A stretch of 64,000 nucleotides of DNA from Synechococcus sp. RS9909 (GCF_014279595.1 NZ_CP047943.1:682001-746000), one strand, 5' to 3'; positions 33,862-44,860 are shown, counted from the stretch's first letter. Notes: generated by a model from the sequence alone, not told the origin. Program-made: numbers and translations.

Positions 33862-34298
33862 GAGGGTTGGGGCGGTCGCCAGCCCAGCCACCAGGCCATC
33901 AAAAAGAAGGGGGTACCGGGTAGCACCGGTAGGGCCCAGCCCGCCACCGCCAGAGCCATCAGCATCTTGATGCTGCCGAGCCGTGAGCGTTGCAGCACTC
34001 CCGGTAGGCCCCGTTCCGGAGGGGCGGCGAGGTGGGCAGGCGGCAGTTGGATGGTCTGCTCCAGCAGCTGCAGGCCCTGGTGGATCGACTGATCGGGATC
34101 GAGGCTCCAGAGCACGAGCCCGCGGCCGGAGGAGGCCGGGCGCAGAGCGAAGCCGGCCTGTTGCTGTTCCATCAGCCAGAGCAGGCTGCGCATGCGGTGC
34201 GAACAGAGGGGCTGCCGGAAGCGGAGACGGACGCGGTGATGGAGACGGTGCTCCACCACATAGGCCAGGTTGGCGGCGGGCGCTTCAGGGCAATGCAT
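33801..34298 (-). CDS. Small basic HMA-like domain protein with membrane helix
   Basis: 165 residues. Residues about 12-75 carry YVVEHRLHHRVRLRFRQPL, a basic strand like those at the start of the ATPase-type proteins, then RPASSGRGLVLWS, where CoBaHMA proteins have their second strand. The C-terminal half has a hydrophobic segment containing LPVLPGTPFFLMAWWLGWRP, similar to the PGTP/PGLP motif of DUF454-type membrane proteins. It is convergent with the ArsA-like gene (61 bp overlap). It is the fifth basic HMA-like domain in this cluster. Confidence 0.6.
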   Translation of the reverse strand: MHCPEAPAANLAYVVEHRLHHRVRLRFRQPLCSHRMRSLLWLMEQQQAGFALRPASSGRGLVLWSLDPDQSIHQGLQLLEQTIQLPPAHLAAPPERGLPGVLQRSRLGSIKMLMALAVAGWALPVLPGTPFFLMAWWLGWRPPQPSQRNTTSTKGAQTLAEAGSR

Positions 34299-34408
34299 GG
34301 GGTGGCCCTGGTCGGCGTTCACTGAACAATCATCCATCAGCCTATGTCGCCTCACGCAGCTGTTGCTTGACTGCGTTCCGTTCCTCCGGCTTGGTCGACT
34401 CGCAGCCC

Positions 34409-35098
34409 GTGAATTTCTCAGAAACCACGTTCCGAAATTTCCATGATCTGGCTCGGGCGCGGCGGGCGTTGCCGATCGGCATCGTGGTGACCCTGGTGGC
34501 CCTGTTCTGGATGGGCGGTCGGCCCGGTCGCCTCGACGAGGCCTTTTCCGTGGGCTTCCTGATCGCCATGTTGGTGGATCTCTGGCATTTCAATCGGGAG
34601 GCCTTCCTCCTTGGCTCGGAGGAGACACGCGCGCTGTTCGGTCATGAGCGTGCCCGCCGGCAGCGGCTGATCGCGCGCACGGTGGTGTTCACCTTCATGA
34701 GCATCGGCCTTTTGAGCCTGAGCATTCAGGACATGCACCATGCCAAGGGGGCTTTGCCGGAATGGTTGCGGATCCTGGTGTATTTCGCAGCAATGTTCGC
34801 TACTTGGATGCAGCTGCACAACGGCTTTGGCATCCATTACGCCAAGGCCTACTTTCAGCTCAATCCCAGGGGCCGACAGGAGGGCTCGGACCCTCAGGGC
34901 TTCATCTTCGAGGGAGATGAGCCAATGTTTACCGACTTTCTCTACGTTGCTTTCGCCGTAGGGCTCACCTACGCCATGAGTGACGTCAACTTGGAGGATG
35001 GTCGGATTCGGCGCACGGTGTGGTTCCACTCCCTGATGAGCTTCCTGTTTTATTCCACGGTGATCTCGGCCGTTCTCAATCTGTTTACCAGTGCCTGA
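34409..35098 (+). CDS. DUF1345 membrane protein
   Basis: 229 residues from GTG 34409, with about five membrane segments (residues about 18-36, 43-60, 90-110, 120-140, 180-200). The pattern FNREAFLLGSEETRALFGHERARR, then IHYAKAYFQL and FIFEGDEPMFTDFLYVAFAVG, is that of DUF1345. Function is unknown. It lies to the right of the HMA cluster in its own orientation. The start is not certain, since no good ribosome site stands before it. Confidence 0.75.
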   Translation: MNFSETTFRNFHDLARARRALPIGIVVTLVALFWMGGRPGRLDEAFSVGFLIAMLVDLWHFNREAFLLGSEETRALFGHERARRQRLIARTVVFTFMSIGLLSLSIQDMHHAKGALPEWLRILVYFAAMFATWMQLHNGFGIHYAKAYFQLNPRGRQEGSDPQGFIFEGDEPMFTDFLYVAFAVGLTYAMSDVNLEDGRIRRTVWFHSLMSFLFYSTVISAVLNLFTSA

Positions 35099-35356
35099 TC
35101 AGGAATGAAACAGCAGCACCAGGCCGTGGCTCACCTGGTGAAACTCCCTTTCTTCGCGGCTGAGATCCAGGCCAACTTGCAAGCCTTCTTTGAGAGCATC
35201 CTCGAATGGAGGGGTGAGCGGTGACGGGCTTTTGTTCCAGAGAGCGGCAATGCCGACGGGGGTGGCATGCCAACGGAAACACGTGGTCTCGCCGATGGAA
35301 GGTTCGTTGAGGGATTCTTCCAGGAGGGCGTTGATCGCCATGGTCGTGGTGGACAT
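35099..35356 (-). CDS. Small hypothetical protein
   Basis: 85 residues with no membrane helix or familiar motif. It begins MSTTTMAINALLEESLN and contains FRWHATPVGIAALWN. It is packed directly against the convergent DUF1345 gene (stop at 35099, next base to the other gene's stop), which supports it being real. Function unknown. Confidence 0.5.
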   Translation of the reverse strand: MSTTTMAINALLEESLNEPSIGETTCFRWHATPVGIAALWNKSPSPLTPPFEDALKEGLQVGLDLSREEREFHQVSHGLVLLFHS

Positions 35357-35430
35357 ACCTCCAGCTTCGGGAGCGCGCTCAAGGGCGGCAACCGGCTGAG
35401 AGACTTCGTGATGTAACTGTTCATCGCCTC

Positions 35431-36669
35431 ATGTCTGGTCAGGCCAGGGCTGACCTGCCCAGCACGATCGCCCTGGTGCACGAGTGGTTCACACCCCGTT
35501 CCGTTGGTGGTGCCGAGCAGGTGGTGGCGGCCATCGACGCTTGTCTGGCGCAACGGGGCCACCAGATCGATCTGGTGGCTCTGGTGGATGGGGAGAGTGG
35601 TCGTTTCGGCAGCCCCTGGCAGGGGCGGCGCATCCTCACAAGCCCGATTCAGCAGCTGCCCTGGGGGATCAGCCATGTGCAGCAGTATCTGCCGCTGCTG
35701 CCGCTGGCGATTGAGCAGATCGACCTGGGTGCCTACCCCCTGGTGATCAGCAGCAGCCATCTGGTGGCCAAGGGGGTGCTGACGTCCCCCGAACAGCTGC
35801 ATGTGAGCTATGTGCACACCCCCGTGCGTTACGCCTGGGATCAGATGCATGCCTATCTGCGTCGCTCGGCGCTGGCCCGACGCGGCTTCGGGCCCCTGAT
35901 CCGCTGGCAGCTGCATGCCTTGCGCCAGTGGGATCAGCTCAGCGCCGCCCGTGTGGATCACCTGCTGGCTAATTCCCGCTTCACGGCCCGGCGGATTCAA
36001 CGCTTCTGGGGGCGGGAGGCCCAGGTGCTGCATCCGCCGGTGCAGGTGGAGCGGTTCCGCTGGGATCAACCCCGCGATGCGGCCTATCTGTGCGTTTGCC
36101 GCCTGGTGCCCTACAAGCGCGTCGATGTGGTGGTGGAGGCGTTCAATCGTCTCGGCCTGCCCCTGCTGGTGGTGGGCGATGGGCCGGAGCGTCGCTCCCT
36201 TGAACGGCTGGCCGGTCCCACGGTGCAGATTCTTGGTCGCTTGCCCTCGGCGCGGGTGGAGGCCCTGATGGCCCGCTGTCGCGCTTTTGTGTATGCGGGG
36301 CTGGAGGATTTCGGCATCGCGCCGGTGGAGGCGATGGCGGCCGGCGCTCCCGTGATCGGCCTGGGTCGTGGCGGTCTGCTCGACAGCGTGCGCTGCGCCT
36401 CCACCGGCGTCAGCACCCCCACCGGGGTGCTGTTTCCCGAGCAGACGGCCGCCTCGGTGGCCGCCGCCGTCAGCTGGTTTGAGGAGCGTCGCCTCTGGCG
36501 TGAGCTGGCGCCGGAGCAGATGCGCGCCTGGGCCGAGCGCTTCAGCCCTGAGCGGTTCGCGTCCCGTTTTGAGACAGTGCTGGAACGGCTCTGGTCTGGG
36601 CACCAGCAGGCCTGTGCCGCAGCAGGGAGTGACCCCGGCCAGCTGCCAGGTCTCGCTGCCTGCGATTGA
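35431..36669 (+). CDS. Glycosyltransferase, GT4 type
   Basis: 412 residues of the two-Rossmann-domain GT-B fold. The N-domain begins TIALVHEWFTPRSVGGAEQV and includes LHVSYVHTPVRYAWDQMHAY, a pattern of mannosyltransferases of polysaccharide clusters. The C-domain shows VCRLVPYKRVDVVVEAFN, LLVVGDGPER and the sugar-nucleotide site EDFGIAPVEAMAAGAPVIGL. It transfers a sugar from a nucleotide-sugar donor, probably in the cytoplasm during assembly of a lipid-linked surface polysaccharide. It is paired with the sugar-phosphate transferase 6 bp downstream. Confidence 0.85.
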   Translation: MSGQARADLPSTIALVHEWFTPRSVGGAEQVVAAIDACLAQRGHQIDLVALVDGESGRFGSPWQGRRILTSPIQQLPWGISHVQQYLPLLPLAIEQIDLGAYPLVISSSHLVAKGVLTSPEQLHVSYVHTPVRYAWDQMHAYLRRSALARRGFGPLIRWQLHALRQWDQLSAARVDHLLANSRFTARRIQRFWGREAQVLHPPVQVERFRWDQPRDAAYLCVCRLVPYKRVDVVVEAFNRLGLPLLVVGDGPERRSLERLAGPTVQILGRLPSARVEALMARCRAFVYAGLEDFGIAPVEAMAAGAPVIGLGRGGLLDSVRCASTGVSTPTGVLFPEQTAASVAAAVSWFEERRLWRELAPEQMRAWAERFSPERFASRFETVLERLWSGHQQACAAAGSDPGQLPGLAACD

Positions 36670-36674
36670 GTGGC

Positions 36675-37454
36675 ATGAGACGCGTGGGAAACAGGATGGT
36701 GAGCTCCTCGCGTCGTCTGCGTTTGAACACTGCTCCAGCCGCGCTGCGTCGCAAAGCCAGTCGTCGCCATCTTGAGCTTCTGGCGGCACCGCCCTCGGAG
36801 CTGCCGGTCAAGGTGTTGGTGCGTCAGCAGAGCACCCTGGGCCGCAGCCTCAAGCGCACGGGTGATGTGGTGTTTGCCCTGGCCGTGCTCGGCCTCGGTT
36901 CGCCGCTGTTGGTGGTTCTGGCGCTGTTGGTGAAGATCAGTTCACCCGGTCCTGTGTTCTATGTGCAGCGCCGTGTGGGGCGGGGCTATCGCCGCTTCGG
37001 CTGCATCAAATTCCGCACGATGCGTGCCGATGCCGATCAGGTGCTGAGCCGTGTGCTGGCGGAATCACCCGCCATGCGCGCCGAATTCGAGCGTGATTTC
37101 AAGCTGCGCCAGGATCCCCGCATCACGCCGATTGGTCGTTTTCTGCGCCGTTCCAGCCTCGATGAACTGCCGCAGTTCCTCAACGTGCTGCGCGGCGAAA
37201 TGAGTGTGGTGGGTCCACGCCCGATTGTGGACAAGGAGATTCAGCGTTACGGCCCTTACATGGATGAGGTGCTCGCGGTGCGTCCCGGTCTCACGGGGCT
37301 CTGGCAGGTGAGTGGGCGCAACAACCTCAGCTATGCCAAGCGGGTGCGCCTCGATCTTGCCTACGCCCGGGGCCGTTCATTCCGGCTCGATCTGGCCATC
37401 ATCCTGCGCACCTTCGGTGTGTTGCTGCTGCCCATGGATCGTGGTGCTTATTGA
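36675..37454 (+). CDS. Undecaprenyl-phosphate sugar phosphotransferase
   Basis: 259 residues (ATG 36675; a TTG at 36666 is possible). A membrane helix near residues 55-80 precedes the bacterial sugar-transferase domain: YVQRRVGRGYRRFGCIKFRT, FLRRSSLDELPQFLNVLRGE, SVVGPRPIVDKEIQRY and VRPGLTGLWQVSGRN. Members load the first sugar onto undecaprenyl phosphate for O-antigen, capsule or exopolysaccharide. It has only one membrane helix, like the short WcaJ/RfbP C-terminal forms. Likely partner is the glycosyltransferase just upstream. Confidence 0.9.
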   Translation: MRRVGNRMVSSSRRLRLNTAPAALRRKASRRHLELLAAPPSELPVKVLVRQQSTLGRSLKRTGDVVFALAVLGLGSPLLVVLALLVKISSPGPVFYVQRRVGRGYRRFGCIKFRTMRADADQVLSRVLAESPAMRAEFERDFKLRQDPRITPIGRFLRRSSLDELPQFLNVLRGEMSVVGPRPIVDKEIQRYGPYMDEVLAVRPGLTGLWQVSGRNNLSYAKRVRLDLAYARGRSFRLDLAIILRTFGVLLLPMDRGAY

Positions 37455-37469
37455 GGCCTTGGCACGCCC

Positions 37470-38204
37470 ATGAGCCGCTACACGCGCGATCAGATCCATC
37501 GCCTGCGCAAGCGCCATCGCGGCTACATCGTGATGTTGATCTGCGAGTTGGCCTTTCTGGTTCTGCTCCCCCTGTGTGATATCTGGCCGCCGCTGCTGTC
37601 GGTGCTGTTGATCAGTCTCACGGTGGTGCTGGTTCGTCTGATCGGCCGTTATTCGCTCCTTCCCCGCCACCAGGCACTCGTGGCCAAGCTGGGACTGCTG
37701 GCGATTGCCCTGGAGGTGATCTGGCAATTGTCGCTGCGTTGGTTGTATCTGCTCGGGCATTGGCTCACGTTGCCCCATGTGCTGATCTGGCTGCTCTTCT
37801 TCTTTCTCACCACCCTGCGGATGATTCAGTCGTTGATCCGCGAACCGTTTGTGACCCTGGCGGTGGTGATGGGGGCGGCCCAGGGCTATTTACTGATCGG
37901 AGTGGCCGGAGGGGTGCTGCTCACGGCCACCTACGAGTTGCATCCTCTGGCCTTTGATCCCGCCGTGTTGGATGCCTCGCTGCACAGCAACCTCACCGAT
38001 CAGTGGGGGGATGCCGGATCGGTGTTGCGATTCGCGCCGGTGTTGATGGCGGCATCGTTCAACCTGCTCACCACGGTGGGATCCGGGGTGATGAACTCAG
38101 GTGATGTCACCTCTCAGGTGGTGGTGACGGCCATCACGGTGAGTGGCCAGCTGTATGTGGCCATCCTGATTGCCCTGATTCTTGGCCGCTTTCATCAGCG
38201 CTAG
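37470..38204 (+). CDS. Membrane protein with ion-channel-like C-terminus
   Basis: 244 residues with about six hydrophobic segments. The C-terminal part has LLTTVGSGVMNSGDVTSQV followed by GQLYVAILIALILGRF, reminiscent of the pore loop and inner helix of two-helix K+ channels, where the filter is TVGYGD. Here it reads TVGSGVMNSGD, so the Tyr of the filter is Ser with an insertion. It may be a non-selective or non-K+ channel. This is a resemblance, not an assignment. It is convergent with cbiB, with 4 bp overlap. Confidence 0.5.
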   Translation: MSRYTRDQIHRLRKRHRGYIVMLICELAFLVLLPLCDIWPPLLSVLLISLTVVLVRLIGRYSLLPRHQALVAKLGLLAIALEVIWQLSLRWLYLLGHWLTLPHVLIWLLFFFLTTLRMIQSLIREPFVTLAVVMGAAQGYLLIGVAGGVLLTATYELHPLAFDPAVLDASLHSNLTDQWGDAGSVLRFAPVLMAASFNLLTTVGSGVMNSGDVTSQVVVTAITVSGQLYVAILIALILGRFHQR

Positions 38205-39184
38205 CGCAGCAATGGTTGACTGCTGGCGCCGAGGGCGAGCAGCAGCCAGAGCAGTTCCAGCCTGGCGCTGAGGTTGAGAATCCGGCGCACGGCTGTTGCG
38301 TCGACAGGCGGTTGGCCAGCCGCCAGCAACGGTTTCTCCACCCAGCGCTCGCCGTAGCGGTTGGCACCACCGAGCCGAACACCGGCGCAGTGGGCATAGA
38401 TCGCCTGGGAGCGGCCCGCATTCGGTGAGGGGTCGGGGCGGCCATCCCGTTCGGCGGCATGCACCAGCCGGAGCCAGGCGCTCCAGGGGCGACTGACCAG
38501 GGGCAGGGTTAACAGCACCAGGCGGCAGGGCAGCCAGGTGAGCGCATCATCGAGTCGGGCGCCGGCGGTGCCAAGCCACTGCAGGCGGCCGCGGCGATAC
38601 CCGAGCATGGAGTCGAGTGTGCTACTGGCTTTGAAGGCCCAGGCCAGGGCCAGCGGTCCCGGCCCCGCCGTGCAACCCAGTTGCCAGAGCGCTGCTCCCA
38701 CCAGCATCCAGAACAGGGGCGCGAACAGACCATCCACGGCGTTTTCGCTGGCGGTTTCGGCGGCGGCCCTAAGAATTTCGTCCTGATCGAGCGCCTCGGT
38801 GTCGCGCCCGACGATCCAGGCCAAAGAACGCCTGGCCGCGACCAGATCGGGGAGGGCGTCCACGACGGCGAGCACGCTGTCGCGCAGGCTGCGCGCCGCC
38901 AGGGAGCTGGCCAGGCCCACCACCAGCACGGCGGCAGCCCAGGGCGATGGCAGGGGCGAGCCAGGCAACACCAACCGTTCCAAGGCCCAGCCGCAGGTGC
39001 CACTGCCCAGCACCAGCACCAGCGTGATCAGCCCACCGCCGGCGCGAAGGCCCAGGCGGTTGTCCCCTGCGAGCCGTTCAACGCATCGGCGCACGATGGT
39101 GATGCAGCGCCCCATCCACACCACGGGATGGGGGCACCAGCGGGGATCACCCAGCAGCAGGTCGAGGCCTGCTGCGGCGATCAC
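38201..39184 (-). CDS. cbiB: Adenosylcobinamide-phosphate synthase CbiB/CobD
   Basis: 327 residues from a GTG start, with about four membrane helices. LDLLLGDPRWCPHPVVWMGR is the family signature, along with AAAETASENAVDGLFAPLFW and the PSPNAGRSQAIYAHCAGVRLGG end region. It attaches the aminopropanol arm to adenosylcobyric acid in cobamide synthesis. It is probably co-transcribed with ilvC (17 bp upstream) on the minus strand. The family usually is 310-330 residues, so it is full length. Confidence 0.92.
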   Translation of the reverse strand: MIAAAGLDLLLGDPRWCPHPVVWMGRCITIVRRCVERLAGDNRLGLRAGGGLITLVLVLGSGTCGWALERLVLPGSPLPSPWAAAVLVVGLASSLAARSLRDSVLAVVDALPDLVAARRSLAWIVGRDTEALDQDEILRAAAETASENAVDGLFAPLFWMLVGAALWQLGCTAGPGPLALAWAFKASSTLDSMLGYRRGRLQWLGTAGARLDDALTWLPCRLVLLTLPLVSRPWSAWLRLVHAAERDGRPDPSPNAGRSQAIYAHCAGVRLGGANRYGERWVEKPLLAAGQPPVDATAVRRILNLSARLELLWLLLALGASSQPLLR

Positions 39185-39201
39185 GTAGAGGAAGGTCTGA
39201 C

Positions 39202-40853
<1,652 letters not shown>

Positions 40854-40913
40854 GGGTCCGGGCTGAGAAGGGAACGGGGAAAGGGACGGGAGCGCTTCGG
40901 GCGCCTGACGGGT

Positions 40914-41588
40914 TTAGACCGCTGCTGGTGCAGCGGTCGGCAGCTCCTTGCGACTGCCCAACACCCGATCGATCAGGCCATACTCCACAGCCTGCTCTGG
41001 TGTGAGATAGCTCATCCTGTCGGAATCCTTGGCGAGCTGCTCAACGCTGCGACCGGTGTTCTCAGAAAGGATCTCGAGCATCGCCCGTTTGTTGTGCAGC
41101 ACTTCCTTGGCCCGGATCTGAATGTCCGTGGCCTGGCCCCGGGCGCCGCTGCGGGGCTGGTGCAGCACGATCGACGCGTGGGGCAGAGCGGCCCGCTGCC
41201 CCTTGGTGCCGGCGGAGAGGATCACCGCCGCCGTTCCCATGGCCTGACCGATGCAGATGGTGTGCACAGGGGGCTTCACGTAGCGGAGGGTGTCGCAGAT
41301 GGCGAAAGCCTCCGTTTCAAAGCCGATCGCATCGCCGGTATACCAGCTGGTGCCTGTGGAATTGATATAGAAGTAAATCGGCTTGTCGGGATTGTCGAAC
41401 TCCAGATACAGCAGCTGGGCAATGATCAACTCGGTGACGTCGAGCCCGAGCTGTCGCTTGGTGTCGTCATCGGAGAACAGCGGCAGCCCCAGATACACGA
41501 TCCGCTCCTTGAGCATCAGAGAGGGCAGATCCGGCGGTGGTGTGCGCAACACCGTGGACTCCCCGTAATAGGGCGCAGACGTGGTCAT
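40914..41588 (-). CDS. clpR: Inactive Clp protease subunit ClpR
   Basis: 224 residues of the ClpP fold. The Ser nucleophile position (CIGQAMGTAAVIL, where ClpP has Ser in GLAASMGA) is Gly, which defines ClpR. It retains the handle and axial regions and the N-terminal loop YYGESTVLRTPPPDLPSLML. It forms the mixed ClpP3/R protease ring with the neighbour gene. ATG 41588 was chosen (MTTSAPYYG). Confidence 0.95.
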   Translation of the reverse strand: MTTSAPYYGESTVLRTPPPDLPSLMLKERIVYLGLPLFSDDDTKRQLGLDVTELIIAQLLYLEFDNPDKPIYFYINSTGTSWYTGDAIGFETEAFAICDTLRYVKPPVHTICIGQAMGTAAVILSAGTKGQRAALPHASIVLHQPRSGARGQATDIQIRAKEVLHNKRAMLEILSENTGRSVEQLAKDSDRMSYLTPEQAVEYGLIDRVLGSRKELPTAAPAAV

Positions 41589-41646
41589 CCTCAGCACATC
41601 CCCTGGCGTTTCGGGAGCCTAGCGGGGGCTGGCTGGTCAGGTGTGC

Positions 41647-42774
41647 TCATGGGCCTGGCTTGGCAGGGCGGGAGGGCCGATTCGGTTTGGCGGGCTTTCC
41701 GGCGGCAGCTTCCTTCTCCAGACGGGCAAACACCATCCGACCGGAGGAACTCTGCAGCGCGCCGGTCACCACCACAGGACGGCGCTCGCCGATCGCCGTT
41801 CGCGCCCCTTCCACCACCACCATCGTGCCGTCCTCGAGGTAGCCCACCCCCTGGTTGTCCTCCTTGCCCTCCCGCACGATTTTCAGCAGCAGCTCATCGC
41901 CGGGTTGCACCTCGGGGCGCAGGGCGATCACGAGGTCGCTCAGGTTCATCACTTTGAGCTCCTGCACCTGGGCCACCTGGGCGAGGTTGTAATCGGCCGT
42001 CACCAGCGTGCCGCCGGTGTCGGCGCTCAGCTTGAGCAGGCGGTCGTCGGTGCCGTCACCCTCGTAGCGGGTGGTGTTGATCACAAGGCGACGGCCATGG
42101 GTCTCCCGCAGTTCCGTGAGCAGTTTGAGGCCGCGGCGGCCGCGGGCGCGCTTTTCCGGATTGCTGGAATCGGCGAGTTGCTGCATCTCGTCGATCACCG
42201 TCTGGGCAACGATCACCTGGCCCTCGAGCAGGCCGCAGGCCAGAAGGCCGCGGACGCGGCCATCGATGATCACGCTGGTGTCGAGAATCTTGGCGCTGGC
42301 TGGGGTGAGCACCCCATCGGCCACCAGCAGGGCTTCCGCCGTTGAGGGATTGAACAGCCTGAGCAGGGTGCGGCCATGCACTTCGGCGAGGTTGTAGCCC
42401 AGCACTCCGAAGAACACATTGCTCAGCACCGCCGCCAGCGGTTTCAGCAGCGCAATCGCCCCCCCCAGGGGCAGCAGCAGGATGGGGGCCAGCAGCAGAT
42501 TGGCCACCAGCAGCCCCAGGATCAGGCCCACGGCCCGGCTCACCAGCAGATCGGTGGGCATGCTGCGCACCTGCCGCATCAACTGCTGGCGCAGGCGCTG
42601 AAACACCAGGCCGGCAATCAGGCCGAAGAAAGCGCCGAAGCCCGTGAGCACCCAGCGCACACCAGCCACGTTGGTGCTCTCGTCGAGCAGCTCCTGGGGC
42701 AGCAGATGCACGCCCATCCATCCGGCCGAGGCGCCGGAGAGCAGGAACACAAGCAGGATGAGCGGTTCCACCAT
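41647..42774 (-). CDS. PIN/TRAM domain membrane protein
   Basis: 375 residues with about four N-terminal membrane helices (residues 3-140). The PIN domain begins at AKILDTSVIIDGRVRGLL, whose Asp residues (with DEMQQLADSS and VTADYNL) form the nuclease acid cluster. A TRAM domain follows (LRPEVQPGDELLLKIVRE, GVGYLEDGTMVVVEGA). The end is Lys/Pro-rich. This is the YacL-like architecture found in cyanobacteria and Gram-positives. It may be a ribonuclease at the membrane, but its substrate is unknown. It is divergent from hemW. Confidence 0.88.
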   Translation of the reverse strand: MVEPLILLVFLLSGASAGWMGVHLLPQELLDESTNVAGVRWVLTGFGAFFGLIAGLVFQRLRQQLMRQVRSMPTDLLVSRAVGLILGLLVANLLLAPILLLPLGGAIALLKPLAAVLSNVFFGVLGYNLAEVHGRTLLRLFNPSTAEALLVADGVLTPASAKILDTSVIIDGRVRGLLACGLLEGQVIVAQTVIDEMQQLADSSNPEKRARGRRGLKLLTELRETHGRRLVINTTRYEGDGTDDRLLKLSADTGGTLVTADYNLAQVAQVQELKVMNLSDLVIALRPEVQPGDELLLKIVREGKEDNQGVGYLEDGTMVVVEGARTAIGERRPVVVTGALQSSSGRMVFARLEKEAAAGKPAKPNRPSRPAKPGP

Positions 42775-42845
42775 GGGTTCAGGTCGTGGCTGCTCGATCC
42801 GATTGCAGGCAGCATGCACCATCTTCCGTCGCTTGGCCCGGGCTG

Positions 42846-44135
42846 ATGTCCGCACCCCGTAGCGCCTATGTGCACATCCCCTTTTGCCATCGGCGTTGCT
42901 TCTACTGCGACTTCGCCGTCGTGCCCCTGGGAGACAGGGCGGATGCGGCGGCGGGGCCCGGACGGGCCTCGATCCAGGCCTATCTCGCCCTGCTGCATGA
43001 GGAGATCGGCCTCTCCCCTGCAGGGCCGCCCCTGGCCACGGTGTATGTGGGCGGCGGCACACCCTCCCTGCTCACCCCCAGCCAGATCGCCGATCTGCTG
43101 CAGCGGCTGACGCAGCGTTTCGGTCTGCAGGACGGGGCGGAGATCACCCTGGAGATGGATCCGGCCAGTTTTGATCTGCAGCACCTGGAGGCCGTCCTCG
43201 ACGCCGGCGTGACCCGGGTGAGCCTGGGCGGACAGAGTTTTGATGATGGGGTGCTGGCCAGCCTCGGACGGCGCCATCGCCGGGCCGATCTGCAGGCCGC
43301 CTGCACCTGGCTGCAACGGGCTTTGCTGCAGGGACGGCTGACGAGCTGGAGCCTCGACCTGATCCGCAATCTGCCGGGGCAGACCGAGGCGCAATGGCAG
43401 CAGCAGCTGGAGTTGGCCCTGGCCGCTGGCGTGCCCCATCTCTCCGTCTACGACCTGTCGGTGGAGCCCGGCACCGTCTTCGCCTGGCGGCAGCAAAGGG
43501 GCGAGCTGGTGCTCCCCGATGACGGGGAAGCGGTGGAGCGGATTCGACAGACCGGCGAGCGCCTGCGACAGGCGGGGTTCTGCCGCTATGAGGTGTCGAA
43601 TTACGCCCGGCCTGGGCATGCCTCGCGCCACAACCGTGTGTATTGGAGCGGTGCCGGCTGGTGGGGCTTCGGGCTTGGGGCCACCAGTGCCCCCTGGGGC
43701 CGGCGCCTGGCGCGGCCGCGCATCCGTGAGGCCTACGCCCGCTGGTTGATGACGCAACGGCAGCAGCCCGACTGTTCGCTTCTGGCGTCAGCAGCGGTGC
43801 CGCTGCCCCTCGATGACCTGCTCTTGGTGGGGCTGAGGCGACGCGAGGGCGTCGATCTGTGGCGTCTGGCTGCTGCCAGCGGCTGGGATGCGGCCACATG
43901 CGAGCGTCATCTGCCCGATCTTGAGCGCCGCTGGTTGGAGCCGGAAGCCCAGGGCCTGATTGAGTCGTGCGGACGCCGCTGGCGCCTGCGAGATCCCGAG
44001 GGTCTGGCCCTCAGCAATCAGGTGCTGGTGGAGGTGGTGCGCTGGTGGGAGACCCTGCCGGCTGCCGTTGTGCAGTCACCCAGCCCTGAAGCGCCTCCAC
44101 CAGCAGTTGCCGCCCCGGGATCAGGGCGGGGCTGA
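42846..44135 (+). CDS. hemW: HemW-type radical SAM protein
   Basis: 429 residues. [20 protein letters not shown] holds the CxxxCxxC cluster motif that binds [4Fe-4S]. The partial barrel shows [42 protein letters not shown] and [17 protein letters not shown]. HemW is a heme chaperone related to coproporphyrinogen dehydrogenase HemN; the HNxxYW signature fits HemW. Its last 125 bp overlap the convergent panB gene, an unusually long overlap for this genome. Confidence 0.9.
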   Translation: MSAPRSAYVHIPFCHRRCFYCDFAVVPLGDRADAAAGPGRASIQAYLALLHEEIGLSPAGPPLATVYVGGGTPSLLTPSQIADLLQRLTQRFGLQDGAEITLEMDPASFDLQHLEAVLDAGVTRVSLGGQSFDDGVLASLGRRHRRADLQAACTWLQRALLQGRLTSWSLDLIRNLPGQTEAQWQQQLELALAAGVPHLSVYDLSVEPGTVFAWRQQRGELVLPDDGEAVERIRQTGERLRQAGFCRYEVSNYARPGHASRHNRVYWSGAGWWGFGLGATSAPWGRRLARPRIREAYARWLMTQRQQPDCSLLASAAVPLPLDDLLLVGLRRREGVDLWRLAAASGWDAATCERHLPDLERRWLEPEAQGLIESCGRRWRLRDPEGLALSNQVLVEVVRWWETLPAAVVQSPSPEAPPPAVAAPGSGRG

Positions 44136-44829
44136 AGGGCGGTTGCAGGGGGGTGAGCCCGAGCAGATCGGCGCTCACCCGCACCTGACCGTCGCAGTCG
44201 TCTCCGGCACCGATGCCGATCACAGGAATGCGCAGCGCCTGGCGCACCCGGCTGGCCAACTGGGCGGGCACATGTTCCAGCACCAGGGCGAAACAGCCGT
44301 TGGCTTCCAGCGTTTCCGCCTGGCGCAGCAGGGTGTCCTGGCTGCGGGGATCTTCCGCCTGCCGCCGGTAGCCGAGGCGATGCACCGCCTGCGGCGTGAG
44401 CCCCAGATGGCCCATCACCGGGATCCCCATCCGCACCAGCCGGTCGATCACCTGCACGATCTCCGGTTCAGCTCCCTCCAGCTTCACAGCGGCGGCGCCG
44501 GAGTTCTTCAGCAGGGTTCCGGCGGCTGCCACGGCCCGCTCCTCGCCGCATTGGTAACTGAGAAAGGGCAGGTCGCACACCACCAGGGGCTGGCGCTCCA
44601 GCGGTCCATTGAGGCCACGACAGACCGCCTGCGTGTGTTGCAGCATCTGCTCCAGCGTCACCGGCAGGGTGGTGGCATGGCCCAGCACCACCATGGCGAG
44701 TGAATCACCCACCAGCACCAGATCGGCACCGGCTGCCTGCACCAGGGCCGCCGAGAGGGCGTCCCAGGCGGTGAGCATGGTGATCGCTTGCCCCGACTGC
44801 TTGAACCGGATCAGGTCGGCAGGTCGCAT
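44011..44829 (-). CDS. panB: 3-methyl-2-oxobutanoate hydroxymethyltransferase PanB
   Basis: 272 residues. [39 protein letters not shown] (Mg-binding Asp), VKLEGAE and [16 protein letters not shown] are all PanB signatures, with IGIGAG near the end. It makes ketopantoate for coenzyme A synthesis. Its C-terminal tail is extended and Pro/Ala-rich, running into the overlap with hemW. It is followed upstream by the SRP RNA on the opposite strand. Confidence 0.93.
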   Translation of the reverse strand: MRPADLIRFKQSGQAITMLTAWDALSAALVQAAGADLVLVGDSLAMVVLGHATTLPVTLEQMLQHTQAVCRGLNGPLERQPLVVCDLPFLSYQCGEERAVAAAGTLLKNSGAAAVKLEGAEPEIVQVIDRLVRMGIPVMGHLGLTPQAVHRLGYRRQAEDPRSQDTLLRQAETLEANGCFALVLEHVPAQLASRVRQALRIPVIGIGAGDDCDGQVRVSADLLGLTPLQPPFSPALIPGRQLLVEALQGWVTAQRQPAGSPTSAPPPPAPDC

Positions 44830-44860
44830 CCGCCTCTCCAGGCCAACGGGGGTCCATTGC

